The notes beneath the pieces were generated by a model. The model ran no database searches. It was not told where the DNA came from and saw only the letters and a program-made list of their open reading frames with translations. Below are positions 34,859 to 43,820 of a stretch of 64,000 nucleotides of DNA, in pieces (positions within the stretch are counted from its first letter, which is position 1; every line of letters begins with the position of its first letter). Origin of the DNA: Palleronia abyssalis (GTDB lineage: Bacteria > Pseudomonadota > Alphaproteobacteria > Rhodobacterales > Rhodobacteraceae); assembly GCF_900302445.1 (NCBI RefSeq), contig NZ_ONZF01000004.1:248001-312000 (forward strand), read 5' to 3'. Both the position numbers and the translations under genes were made by a program.

Positions 34859-35644
34859 ATGGAGATCGTTCCCTGCCCCGACCGCCAGCGCGCCGTCGCC
34901 CTGACCGCCCGCCTGATCGAGGCGCGGTTGAGGGCCAAGCCCAATTTGGTCCTGGGCCTCGCGACCGGCCGCACGATGGAAGAGGTCTATGCCCACCTTG
35001 TGGCCAGCGGCGTCTCTTTCGCGCATTGCACGACGTTCAACCTGGATGAATATGTCGGCCTGCCGCCCGATGATCCGAACTCTTATATCAGCTACATGCG
35101 GCATCACCTCTTCGATCACGTCGATATCGATCCCGCCCGCGCGAATTTGCCGGACGGAATGGCACCCGACCTGACCGCAGCCGGCGCGGCCTACGAAGCC
35201 CGGATCGCCGAGGCGGGCGGGATCGACCTTCAGCTTCTGGGGATCGGCGAGTCGGGGCATATCGGGTTCAACGAGCCACTTTCCGCGCTGCGCTCGCGCA
35301 CGCGCGACAAGATCCTGACCCCGACAACCCGCGGCCAGAATGCCGGCATGTTCGGTGGTGACAGCAGCGCGGTTCCGAAACGCGCCCTGACCATGGGCGT
35401 GGGAACGATTCTCGACAGTCGCGAACTGGTGCTTCTGGCGTCAGGGGCGTCCAAGGCCAAAGTGGTCGCCCGCGCGGTCGAAGGGCCTCTGACCGCCCGG
35501 ATCAGCGCCTCGGCCATTCAGATGCACACATGCTGCAAGGTCGTGGTGGACGCGGACGCAGCGGCTGAGCTGGAGGACATCGAGTATTACCGCTTCGTCA
35601 GCAAGAACGAGGAAAAATGGGACGGTTATCGCGATCTTCTGTAA
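34859..35644 (+). CDS. nagB: Glucosamine-6-phosphate deaminase
   Basis: The 261-residue protein has GLATGRTMEEVYAHL, the catalytic NLDEYVGL and GIGESGHIGFNEP, all classical NagB motifs, and is of normal length. It converts GlcN-6-phosphate to fructose-6-phosphate and ammonia, ending the amino-sugar route. GAGGTAAGAC precedes the ATG. Its last 28 nt overlap the start of a PP2C-like gene. Confidence 0.95.
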   Translation: MEIVPCPDRQRAVALTARLIEARLRAKPNLVLGLATGRTMEEVYAHLVASGVSFAHCTTFNLDEYVGLPPDDPNSYISYMRHHLFDHVDIDPARANLPDGMAPDLTAAGAAYEARIAEAGGIDLQLLGIGESGHIGFNEPLSALRSRTRDKILTPTTRGQNAGMFGGDSSAVPKRALTMGVGTILDSRELVLLASGASKAKVVARAVEGPLTARISASAIQMHTCCKVVVDADAAAELEDIEYYRFVSKNEEKWDGYRDLL

Positions 35645-36582
35645 TCCCGGCCGCGCCGATCGAGATCGTGCACAGCGCCCCCGGCTCCGCGCCAAGCGAC
35701 GATGCTTTCGGCCTGCTGTACCGCCCAGGCGTCCTGCACGCGTGGGTGATCGATGGCGCGACGTCCGTCTCAGCCCGTCCAAACAAGGTCCTGCCCCACC
35801 TGAGCGACGCGGGCTGGTTCGCCCGGGCGCTGTCCCGGGAACTGACGACGTGCTTGCGCCATGGCGAGTTGACCGATGGTGCGCTGGGCCGTGCCTTGTC
35901 CTACCTGCGGGACCGGTTCGTCGCCCGCGCGGGGCCCAATCTGGATCACCACGATTTTCCGGTCGCTGCGATGACCTATCTACGGGTCTCCCGCGACGGG
36001 GCGCGATACGTGGTTGACAGCCTTGAGTTTGCGGATTGCTTCCACCTGACTGTGCCTTCTGCCCGGACGCGCCCTTCACCCGCCTTTCCGCTTCCGCCCC
36101 CGTTGCCGAAGATCGGGTTGCCGGAAACCGGGCCGATGATCGAACGAATGCGCCAGCGGCGGGACGCCCAGGTCAGAGATCTGTCAAGCACGGCCGTGAC
36201 CATCGACGCGGCAAGCGTCGTAAGGGGTCACCGAAGCCGGAGGTTGGTCGATATGGAGTCCGACATCATTCTGGGCAGTGACGGGTATGCGCGGGTCTGG
36301 ACGGAATACGCCTTACAGACGCAGGCGGCCGCGATGGCCGACCTGACGCAATTCGGGGCGGCCCGGGGGCTTCACAAGCTTCGCACGTGGGAACGGGCCA
36401 ATCTCGGGCATGGCCGATCTCCGAAGGCGGCAGACGATGTAACCGTCCTGCGATTTCGGTTGGGCGCCCCGACCGGGCGCGGGCACGTCGTCAGAAACCG
36501 CACCAGCATGATCTGGCGGGCGACGCCCATGGGCCACGTCGAAGCGCAGCACCTTCTCCCTGCGGACGACCTGCGGGCCTGA
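35617..36582 (+). CDS. PP2C-like protein phosphatase-fold protein in the nag operon
   Basis: The 321-residue protein shows a diverged PP2C pattern: acidic SDDAFG at D28-D29, VIDGATS at D46, GSDGYARV at D222 and a final DDVTVLRFRL at D273-D274. In PP2C these aspartates bind two metal ions. The usual DGHGG is replaced by DGATS, so activity and substrate are uncertain. A proline-rich stretch lies at residues 152-170. GAGG precedes its ATG inside the end of nagB, so the two are coupled. It may control the amino-sugar pathway by dephosphorylation of a protein or small molecule. I know of no characterised homolog with this role. Confidence 0.6.
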   Translation: MGRLSRSSVIPAAPIEIVHSAPGSAPSDDAFGLLYRPGVLHAWVIDGATSVSARPNKVLPHLSDAGWFARALSRELTTCLRHGELTDGALGRALSYLRDRFVARAGPNLDHHDFPVAAMTYLRVSRDGARYVVDSLEFADCFHLTVPSARTRPSPAFPLPPPLPKIGLPETGPMIERMRQRRDAQVRDLSSTAVTIDAASVVRGHRSRRLVDMESDIILGSDGYARVWTEYALQTQAAAMADLTQFGAARGLHKLRTWERANLGHGRSPKAADDVTVLRFRLGAPTGRGHVVRNRTSMIWRATPMGHVEAQHLLPADDLRA

Positions 36583-36603
36583 GCACGCCCCGGTAAAAGC
36601 CAC

Positions 36604-37545
36604 CTATTCGACAGGCGGCGTGCCGTGAGTGTGAAACGTCTCGATCGTCTTCAAACCCCAGGCCTGGCCCTTCTTGCGCTCGGGCTCGGTCCATTTCACC
36701 GGCTTCCAGTCGGGGGCCAGGATCAGGCGGGCGCCGGCATTCGCCAGTTCCACGCGGTTGCCCGCAGGCTCCCACACATACAGGAAGAACGTGCCCTGAA
36801 TGGCGTGCTTGTGGGGACCGGTTTCAATATGGACGCCGTTTTGCAGGAAGATGTCGGCAGCGCGCAAGATATCCTCGCGCTGGTCGGTGGCGTAGGTGAC
36901 GTGGTGCAGACGCCCTTGCCCGCGCCCATGCTCTTCGGTGCAGGCGAGGTCATAGGTCTTGTTGTTGACCGTGAACCAGCAGCCGCCGATCCGCCCGTTG
37001 TCGAGTTGGATATACTCGGTCACGCGCGACCCCAGGCACGTTTCCATGAAGGTGCGGAAGGCGGTGATGTCGTCAGCCAGCAGGTTGACGTGGTCGATCC
37101 GGCGGGGCGGGGCACCGGTATAGGCCGACGCGGTGTTCTTGAGCGCGGGACGATCGGCCGTGTCCCCGGGGTCGTACCAGCAAGTGTCATAGTAGATTTC
37201 GAAGAGGTGGCCGAACCCGTCTTCGAAGCGGAAGGCCCGGCCGTGGCCGTCATCGCCGTCGACCCAGCCATGCGTCTTGTAGTCGGACGCCTCGATGGCG
37301 GCGACTCGCCGCTCCAGCGCCTCGGGGCTGGCGGCGCGATAGCCGATATGCCCGACGCCGGTCCGGTCCGACCGCGTCAGCTTCAGAGAGTGATATTCGT
37401 AATCGTCCCAAGCGCGTAGATAGGCGCTGTCGGCGTCCTGGCCCGAAAGTTTCAGCCCGTAGACCCGGGTGAAGAAATCGAGGCTTTCGTCGAAACGGTC
37501 CGTCAGCATCTCAACATGGCCGAGGTGAGCGATGTCATGGGTCAC
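36604..37545 (-). CDS. Extradiol ring-cleavage dioxygenase (catechol 2,3-dioxygenase-like)
   Basis: The 313-residue protein has two tandem VOC (glyoxalase-fold) modules like XylE. The expected Fe(II) ligands are H152 in DHVNLL, H214 or H215 in RLHHVTY, and E266 in NRVELA, close to the XylE positions. The start is GTG at 37545, with GGAGGG about 10 nt upstream. It would open a catechol-type ring next to its hydroxyls. The gene sits with an O-demethylase and 4-hydroxybenzoate hydroxylase, so a catechol from methoxy-aromatics is a plausible substrate; the exact one is unknown. Confidence 0.87.
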   Translation of the reverse strand: MTHDIAHLGHVEMLTDRFDESLDFFTRVYGLKLSGQDADSAYLRAWDDYEYHSLKLTRSDRTGVGHIGYRAASPEALERRVAAIEASDYKTHGWVDGDDGHGRAFRFEDGFGHLFEIYYDTCWYDPGDTADRPALKNTASAYTGAPPRRIDHVNLLADDITAFRTFMETCLGSRVTEYIQLDNGRIGGCWFTVNNKTYDLACTEEHGRGQGRLHHVTYATDQREDILRAADIFLQNGVHIETGPHKHAIQGTFFLYVWEPAGNRVELANAGARLILAPDWKPVKWTEPERKKGQAWGLKTIETFHTHGTPPVE

Positions 37546-37588
37546 AGGATAGGTCCCTCCGGTCTGTATATTGCGCGGCGGTCCCGCG

Positions 37589-38497
37589 TCATGCCTTGGC
37601 TTCGGGCGACGTCATCCCCCGGGCATATTCGGACGCCTGTCGGATACCCCCAAGCGGGAAGATATGAGCCGACTCCACCAGGGTATCAGGCGTCCGGGCG
37701 CGATATTCGGCGATCTGGGCAAGGACGTCGCTCGGCTCGAACGGTTTGACCAGCTTGGTCACGTCCTTGGCGCGCTTTTGCAGGACGGCATAGGATGGAC
37801 CAACCCCGCAGGCGACCGCAAATTTCAGCAAGGTCTGCAACTTGGCGGGGCCCGCCACGCCCACATGGACGGGTAGACGGATCCCCGCCTTGCGCAGGCG
37901 CTGCTCCCACTCGATGACCGGCTTTGCGTCGAAGACGAATTGCGTAACCATCGCCATCTTCGCATCCGTGCGGTCGGCGAAATCTTGTTTCCATCGCACG
38001 GCATCATCGACGATCCGATTGCTGTCATCGGTGTCGATTTCGCGATTGCCTTCGGGATGGCCGGCCACATGCAGCCGGTCGAAGCCGTACTTGTCGAACA
38101 GCCCCGTTTCCAGAAGCGACATCGAGCTGTCGAAATCGCCTGTAACCTTCCGCGCGCCGCCGGCCAGAACAAGCGCCTGCCGCGCGCCGCCCTCTTCGGC
38201 GTAGCGCCGCACCCACGTGTCGAGCGTTGCCCGGCTGTCGATCCAGCGCGCAGGGACGTGGGGCATGGCATTGAAGCCGTCCTCCGTCAGGCGCCGGGTC
38301 GTGGCGACCATGTCGTCGATGGGCGTCCCCTCGATATGCGCGACATAGACCCGCGTGCCCTTGGGCAGAAGACCGGCGAAGTCGTCGATCTTGGCCAGGG
38401 TCTTCGGCATCACCTCGATCGAAAAGCCCGACAGGAATGCCGCCAGTTCCTTGCTTTCGGCCGCTGGAGAGCTGCGGAAGAAGTTCAGGATCTTCAT
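37589..38497 (-). CDS. metF: Methylenetetrahydrofolate reductase-like protein
   Basis: The 302-residue protein has the MetF TIM-barrel pattern: FSIEVMPKT with the catalytic Glu near the start, MPHVPAR, LVLAGGARK, VAGHPEG and MVTQFVFDAK. The length fits bacterial MetF. In LigM-type O-demethylation the methyl group ends on THF as 5-methyl-THF; MetF run in reverse would oxidise it to methylene-THF. Its place beside the LigM-like gene supports that job. GAGGAG precedes the ATG. Confidence 0.85.
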   Translation of the reverse strand: MKILNFFRSSPAAESKELAAFLSGFSIEVMPKTLAKIDDFAGLLPKGTRVYVAHIEGTPIDDMVATTRRLTEDGFNAMPHVPARWIDSRATLDTWVRRYAEEGGARQALVLAGGARKVTGDFDSSMSLLETGLFDKYGFDRLHVAGHPEGNREIDTDDSNRIVDDAVRWKQDFADRTDAKMAMVTQFVFDAKPVIEWEQRLRKAGIRLPVHVGVAGPAKLQTLLKFAVACGVGPSYAVLQKRAKDVTKLVKPFEPSDVLAQIAEYRARTPDTLVESAHIFPLGGIRQASEYARGMTSPEAKA

Positions 38498-38535
38498 GCG
38501 TCCGGTCTCCTCTGTTGCGGGCGGGGACGTCCCCG

Positions 38536-39840
38536 TCAGTCGAACATGGTGTTGGGAAGGATCAGCGATATCTGCGGAAGCGCGATCAGGATCGCGAGCG
38601 TCACCACCATCGCCAGCCAGAACGGCAGCACGCCACGGAAGATCTGGCCCAACTCGACATTCGGTGCCACGGATTTCACGATGAAGACGTTGATCCCGAC
38701 GGGTGGAGAGATCAGCCCCATCTCGAGCGTCAGAACCACGAGAACGCCAAACCAGATCGGGTCGATGCCCAGGTCCAGGATCACCGGGAAGAAGATTGGC
38801 AGGGTCAGGACCAGCATGGCGAACCCTTCCAGGAAGCAGCCAAGCACCAAGTAAATGACGAGGATCGCTGCCAGCGTTCCGATTGCGCCCAAGTCCAGCG
38901 ACGTCAGCAGGTTGCCAACGGCAGTGGGGATGTGGCTGAGCGCCAGAAACGGGTTGATCAGGTGTGCCGCGATTAGGATCAGCATTACGGTCGCCGTCGT
39001 CGCGATGCTTTCGCGGGCCGCAGTCCACAGGCGTATCGGCCCCAGACGACGGGTGACGAAGCCAAACAGGATGACCAGCGCGGCCCCGACGCCTGCCGCC
39101 TCGACCGGCGAAAAGAAGCCGCCATAGATGCCGCCAATGGTCAGGACGATCACGGCGAAGATGGGGAAGGCGCCGCCCAGCGCGCGCAGTTTCTCGGCCC
39201 GCGTGGTGGACGGCCCCGCCGGACCCATCGCAGGGCGCAGCCAGCATATGATCGCGATGGTGCTGATGAACGCCGCCAGAAGCAGAATGCCCGGCAATAC
39301 GCCCGCCAAAAACAGGCGGCCGATGGATTGTTCGGTCAGGATGGCGTAGATCACGAAGCCTGTCGAGGGCGGTATCAGGATACCCAGCGTTCCGCCCGCG
39401 GCGACGACGCCGGTCGACAGCTTGGGGTCATAGTCGAACCGGTCCATCTGCGCGAGCGACACCTTGCCCATCGTCAGAGCCGATGCGACCGACGACCCCG
39501 ACAGCGCCGCGAACCCGCCGCATCCGATGACCGTGGCAGAGGCCAGGCCGCCGCGCACCTGCCCGATCACGGCATAGGCGGCGTCATAGAGCTGTCGGCT
39601 CATTCCCGTGACGGTCGCGACATTGCCCATCAGGATGAAAAGCGGAATGATCACCAGTTCGGGGTTCGAGGCCAGCGTGAACGTCTCGGACGCCAGAAGG
39701 CCCAGCGCGGCATTCCAGCCGTTCAGGGCGATGATCCCGATGAAGCCCACGAGGAACATCGCGAACGCGACCGGGATCCGGAAAATCAGAAGGACAAGCA
39801 GGACGACGATCCCCGCCGTCCCAAGGGTGGCACCGCTCAT
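38536..39840 (-). CDS. dctM: TRAP transporter large permease (DctM)
   Basis: The 434-residue protein has about 12 membrane segments with the DctM features NGWNAALGLLASETFT, LSGSSVASALTMGKVSL and LIPPSTGFVIYAILTEQSIG. It uses a sodium or proton gradient to import an organic acid delivered by DctP. Its start overlaps the dctQ stop (ATGA). Context with aromatic genes suggests a lignin-derived aromatic acid as cargo. Confidence 0.92.
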   Translation of the reverse strand: MSGATLGTAGIVVLLVLLIFRIPVAFAMFLVGFIGIIALNGWNAALGLLASETFTLASNPELVIIPLFILMGNVATVTGMSRQLYDAAYAVIGQVRGGLASATVIGCGGFAALSGSSVASALTMGKVSLAQMDRFDYDPKLSTGVVAAGGTLGILIPPSTGFVIYAILTEQSIGRLFLAGVLPGILLLAAFISTIAIICWLRPAMGPAGPSTTRAEKLRALGGAFPIFAVIVLTIGGIYGGFFSPVEAAGVGAALVILFGFVTRRLGPIRLWTAARESIATTATVMLILIAAHLINPFLALSHIPTAVGNLLTSLDLGAIGTLAAILVIYLVLGCFLEGFAMLVLTLPIFFPVILDLGIDPIWFGVLVVLTLEMGLISPPVGINVFIVKSVAPNVELGQIFRGVLPFWLAMVVTLAILIALPQISLILPNTMFD

Positions 39841-40355
39841 TCCAGGACCTGCTGCTGTCGTTCACGGGTGACGTCGCGCCCCGAAATTGCAAGCTCGACC
39901 GCGCGGACCAGCATCCCGAAGGCCGTGATCAGCGCGAAAGCACACAAGGCCCACTGGAACCACGCCTTGGGCAGATCGAGGAGATTTGTCGAAAGGTTCA
40001 GCAGCAGACTGAGCTTCGCACTCTCTGCAACGGCGTATGCGATGAAGACGAAGATCACGGCCCCCAGAAGGGCGGAGCCGACGTTGATCCACCGGTTCAT
40101 CGCAGCCGGAAAGCGCGACTCGAAGACATCCACGGAGATATGGCCACCGATCCGGTCACAGATCGCCATCCCCCCGAAGACCACGATGACGAATGTCATG
40201 GTTGACAGATCCTGACTGCCATATAGGGGCGTGCCGAAAGCCCGCCCGGTCACGTCCACGCCGATCACCACGACCTCGAACAGAACGCCGAGCGCACCCA
40301 CAAAGGCGGACAGGCCAATCAGCCCGTCCGCGATTTTGCGCAGGATCTCCGGCAC
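39837..40355 (-). CDS. dctQ: TRAP transporter small permease (DctQ)
   Basis: The 172-residue protein has four membrane segments and the DctQ pattern VTGRAFGTPLYGSQDLSTMT followed by HISVDVFESRFP. It starts with GTG at 40355, directly adjoining the dctP stop. It helps DctM in substrate passage. Confidence 0.9.
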   Translation of the reverse strand: MPEILRKIADGLIGLSAFVGALGVLFEVVVIGVDVTGRAFGTPLYGSQDLSTMTFVIVVFGGMAICDRIGGHISVDVFESRFPAAMNRWINVGSALLGAVIFVFIAYAVAESAKLSLLLNLSTNLLDLPKAWFQWALCAFALITAFGMLVRAVELAISGRDVTRERQQQVLE

Positions 40356-41342
40356 TTAGCTGCCCTGGTCCGCCTGCATCGCGTCCAGCACGGCCTGCCC
40401 GCCGACCTCGTCGACATAGGCTTGCGTCACTTCGGCCACGGCGTCCGAGAACGCCTGAGCTTCCTCTTCGCTCAGGTCGACGATCGTGTTGTCGCCGCTG
40501 TCCCGCGCGGCCTGCATGGCGCTGTCCGCGGTCGCGTTCCATGCATCCTCGGCGGATTGCGACAGCGGCACTCCGGCCACCTCGTCGATCGCCGCCTTCT
40601 GATCGTCCGGCAGCGCGTCATAGGTCGACTGCGTCATCACGGTGTAGAAGACCAGCCGGCCGAGGTTCGCGCCAAGGGTATAGCTGTTGGCCACCTCGTC
40701 GAGTTTGAAGTCCGACAGGGTCGAGGCACCGGTGATCACGCCGTCGATCAGGCCGGTCTGCATGGCGTTGTAAACCTGGTTGATCGGCATCTGCACCGGC
40801 GTCGCACCCAGCGCTTCGGCCACCTCGGCCGAGGTCGAACCCGCGACGCGCACCTTCAGACCGTCCAAGTCCTCAGGCGAGCGGATCTCGTGGTCCTTCA
40901 TGATGAAGATGTTGGGCTCGGACGTCCAAAGCGCCAGTGGCTTCGTCCGCGGGAACTCCTCCTCCAGCTCGCCATAAGCGTTCCAGAGGGCCTCGTAGCC
41001 GGGCTGTTCCAGCTCCAGGGCGGTCGGAAGCTCAGCAATCATGGTCTTGGGGAATTGCGACGAGGTATATCCGGGCAGACCCCAGGCCATGTCGGCAACA
41101 CCCTGAACGACGCGAACATATTGCTCGGCCGGGCCTGCGCCCAGCTCGCCGCCGTGATAGCCGCGGACCGTCAGCTCGCCATCCGTCGCGGCCGAAAGGT
41201 CCTCGTTCAGCTTCTCGATCACGCTGGCGTTGATCGTATGGAACGGTGGGGTGAAGTTCGCGAACTTCATCTCGGCCGCCGCGACCGGCAGTGCCAAGGC
41301 TCCCGCAAGGGCCGATGCGGCCAGGATGCGTGTCAGGGTCAT
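40356..41342 (-). CDS. dctP: TRAP transporter substrate-binding protein (DctP)
   Basis: The 328-residue precursor has a signal peptide ending near LPVAAA and mature sequence of the DctP family. Family blocks visible are the GGELGAGPAEQY region, LDGLKVRVAGS, and MPINQVYNAMQTGLIDGV around the ligand-binding Arg/Asn residues. GGGAGGAAAC precedes the ATG. The ligand is likely a carboxylate; neighbours point to an aromatic acid. Confidence 0.91.
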   Translation of the reverse strand: MTLTRILAASALAGALALPVAAAEMKFANFTPPFHTINASVIEKLNEDLSAATDGELTVRGYHGGELGAGPAEQYVRVVQGVADMAWGLPGYTSSQFPKTMIAELPTALELEQPGYEALWNAYGELEEEFPRTKPLALWTSEPNIFIMKDHEIRSPEDLDGLKVRVAGSTSAEVAEALGATPVQMPINQVYNAMQTGLIDGVITGASTLSDFKLDEVANSYTLGANLGRLVFYTVMTQSTYDALPDDQKAAIDEVAGVPLSQSAEDAWNATADSAMQAARDSGDNTIVDLSEEEAQAFSDAVAEVTQAYVDEVGGQAVLDAMQADQGS

Positions 41343-41418
41343 GTCGTTTCCTCCCAGAAGACGTTGAATGTGCGGTCCGGCCGAGCTTCTGACGTCCCGG
41401 CCGGGGGTTCACTTTGCG

Positions 41419-42822
41419 TCAGGCCGTCGTCTTGCGCCAGCCGCCGCCGTAGTTCTCACGCGCTTCGCGGCTGTAGGGCGTGGGCGAGACGCGCACGCGG
41501 ATTTCGGCCTGCTTGTGCTTCTCGCCCGAGGTTTTCTGCGTCTCCTCGGGCTCGCCCCAGCGCATCGTCAGCACGTCTCCGACTTCAACGCTTTGATCGA
41601 CAACGCCGAGCGACAGCACGCAACGCTCGTTATAGCTGTAGCCATTGAACATCGACATGCCGACCATCTTGTCGTCCTGCATCACCATGTCGGCCGAGGA
41701 CGAGGCATAGTTCGGCTGCGGGAAGTCGATCCACTTGTAGGGCGTGCCGTCCTCGAACCCCGAGGCGATGACCTTGAGGACGTCTTCCTTGTTCCACTCG
41801 AAGGTGACCTTCTTGCGGTTCGAAGACGCGCCCTTCATCTTTTCAAGCGCCGCCTTGCCGACGAAATCGTCCTTCTTCCACCCGATGTAGAAGCCGTAGC
41901 CCAATTCGAACGGGTTCACGTAGTAGTCGTCGATATTCTCGGAGACGAAGCTGCCGCCGATGGTGCCGTTCGCCTCGTAGCTGTCGGCGCCCAGCCAGTC
42001 GCGATACTCGGCCAGCATGCCGTCACCGGTATAGATCCCCGGCAGTGGCGACGGGATCCATCCCGATTCCAGCGTGTTTGTGGAATAGGCCCGGCTGCCG
42101 ACTTGGTGGATGTCGATCTTCAGATCGCGCGCGGCCTGCAGGATCGTCGACTCGATATAGTGCTTGTCCGCGTAGGGGCCCCAGATCTCCAGCCCTGGCG
42201 CACCGGCCATGCCGTGACGCAGGGCCTGCACCCGGCGCGATCCGACATTGATGCGATCCACGTGGAAGAACGGGACCTCCGGGATCGGGCCACCGTTGAT
42301 CTTCTCGAAGATCTTGGGCGCATCAGGCCCCTGGATCTGATAACGGTAGTGGGTGCGCAGTACCCGCTCGCCATCGGGACGAGAGGGGGAGCGGGGGTCG
42401 TGGTGCAGGCGGACCTTCCACTTGCCGATCGCGGCCTGGAACTTCGTCCAGTTGGCGGTGGGGGCGCGACCGACCAGGATGAACTTGTCGTCCCGCTCGC
42501 GGAAAATGATCATGTCGCCGACGACGTGACCGTTGGGCGTCACCGGCACGAAGTGCTTGGCACGGTTGGTGTCGAAATTTGCGAAGCCGTTGATGCCGAC
42601 ATGCGCCAGGAACGCCTCGGCGTCGGGGCCTTCGACGATCAGCTCGTCCATGTGATGGGACTGGTCGAACAGGACCGCGCTGTCGCGCCAGGCCCGCTGC
42701 TCGTCGCGCCAGTTCGTGAATTCGGGCGCCACCACAGGATATACATAGATGCCCATCCGGCTGTTGCGCAGCATTTGCACCGGGTTGGGGTGTTGGCTCA
42801 TCACATCGCTGAGGCTTGCCAT
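41419..42822 (-). CDS. ligM: THF-dependent aromatic O-demethylase (LigM/DesA-like)
   Basis: The 467-residue protein is a GcvT-fold aminomethyltransferase relative. Its length and blocks (YVYPVVAPEFTNWRDEQRAW, SAVLFDQSHHMDEL, FVPVTPNGHVVGDMI, YSYNERCVLSLG) match vanillate/3-O-methylgallate and syringate demethylases such as LigM and DesA of Sphingobium. It would move a methoxyl methyl group to tetrahydrofolate, leaving a phenol. It is longer than glycine-cleavage GcvT or DmdA (about 365). GGAGGAG before 42822 favours this ATG over one at 42843. Nearby metF, TRAP, dioxygenase and pobA genes complete an aromatic-acid route. Confidence 0.85.
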   Translation of the reverse strand: MASLSDVMSQHPNPVQMLRNSRMGIYVYPVVAPEFTNWRDEQRAWRDSAVLFDQSHHMDELIVEGPDAEAFLAHVGINGFANFDTNRAKHFVPVTPNGHVVGDMIIFRERDDKFILVGRAPTANWTKFQAAIGKWKVRLHHDPRSPSRPDGERVLRTHYRYQIQGPDAPKIFEKINGGPIPEVPFFHVDRINVGSRRVQALRHGMAGAPGLEIWGPYADKHYIESTILQAARDLKIDIHQVGSRAYSTNTLESGWIPSPLPGIYTGDGMLAEYRDWLGADSYEANGTIGGSFVSENIDDYYVNPFELGYGFYIGWKKDDFVGKAALEKMKGASSNRKKVTFEWNKEDVLKVIASGFEDGTPYKWIDFPQPNYASSSADMVMQDDKMVGMSMFNGYSYNERCVLSLGVVDQSVEVGDVLTMRWGEPEETQKTSGEKHKQAEIRVRVSPTPYSREARENYGGGWRKTTA

Positions 42823-42851
42823 ATTCGTCTCCTCCGTTTTCATTCAGTGGG

Positions 42852-43580
42852 TCATTCGGTGACCAGCGCAAGACCGGGCACGCGGTCAGCCAGGTTCGGT
42901 CGCTGTGTCGTGATGTATTCGAGGTTCATCCGCGCCAGCCGCGCATGCTCGCGCGCCAGCGCTTCGGCGCGCGTGCCTTCCCGCGCCAGGATCGCTTCGA
43001 AGATGCAGCGGTGCTGATGCTGGGCCCGGGTCAGGCTGGTACGAAAGTCGGGGATCAGTTCCTGGCCTTGCATGAACGCACCGGGGGATGCCGCGGGAAG
43101 CCGCGAGGCACGGGCCACTTCCCGGGCGACGATCTCGGACCCCGAAAGCTCGGGCAGAAGCCTGTGGAAGTCGTCATTCAGGCGAACATAGCTTTCGAAG
43201 TCGAAGCGCGCCGGGTCGACGGCCGTATCCAGGCCTGCAAGGATGTCGCCCATCTGCGCGGACCGCTCGGCAGAGATCCCGCGCTCGGCCGCAAGGCGCG
43301 CCGCCGTCCCTTCCAGAACGCCGCGGATCTCGATCGCGTCGAGGATGTCGGCCATAGTGAACCGTGCCACCCGGCATCCGCCCGTCTCGATCCGCTCCAG
43401 AAGCCCTTCGTCCACCAGGCGATCCATGGCCTGGCGAAGGGGGGTGCGCGACAGTTGCAAGCGTTCGGCCATCGCGGTTTCGGTCAGGCGCGTGCCGGCA
43501 GGGATCGAGCCGTCGACCACCAGGGACCGAAGCTCGATCAACGCACGGGCGAATTGCGCCTGACGGGTATGCCGCGACAT
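42852..43580 (-). CDS. GntR/FCD-family regulator of the aromatic cluster
   Basis: The 242-residue protein has a GntR helix-turn-helix (about residues 8-75, with LSRTPLRQAMDRLVDEG) and an FCD ligand domain with the histidine in NDDFHRLLPE. It diverges from pobA and heads the ligM-dctPQM-metF string. Two GTATAC-centred palindromes lie between the genes. VanR, a vanillate-responsive repressor, is of the same subfamily, so an aromatic acid is a fair ligand guess. Confidence 0.87.
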   Translation of the reverse strand: MSRHTRQAQFARALIELRSLVVDGSIPAGTRLTETAMAERLQLSRTPLRQAMDRLVDEGLLERIETGGCRVARFTMADILDAIEIRGVLEGTAARLAAERGISAERSAQMGDILAGLDTAVDPARFDFESYVRLNDDFHRLLPELSGSEIVAREVARASRLPAASPGAFMQGQELIPDFRTSLTRAQHQHRCIFEAILAREGTRAEALAREHARLARMNLEYITTQRPNLADRVPGLALVTE

Positions 43581-43615
43581 GAACCTTGAACTCCTCCCGA
43601 GTCGGTCAAAGCGTA

Positions 43616-43700
43616 TCTGTATACAGAATCAAGTCAATCACTTCATTATCGGGGGGACATTTGGCTTGCATTCGCATCAGCGCCAGAATTTTGTATACAG
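43616..43700. promoter_or_regulatory. Two GTATAC palindromes between the GntR/FCD gene and pobA
   Basis: TCTGTATACAGA at 43616-43627 is a perfect 12-bp palindrome. TTGTATACAG at 43691-43700 holds the same TGTATACA core. Their centres are 74 bp apart, about seven helical turns, one near each divergent gene. FCD-type GntR proteins bind T-x-GT-x3-AC-x-A palindromes, so both are likely operators. Confidence 0.6.
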
Positions 43701-43820
43701 GGCACGGCAGTCCGAAGGGTGCGGCGGCGTTTCGCGCAAGGGGCGTTTTCAGGCTATGACTGGGGCACGCTACGCCGGGCCGGCCAAGGACAAGTGAACG
43801 TAGCTTCTGGGAGGGACATC

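Noticed and set aside
41419-42822. Glycine-cleavage T protein or DMSP demethylase DmdA
   Set aside because: It is about 100 residues longer than those proteins and its blocks match LigM/DesA; the aromatic neighbours agree.
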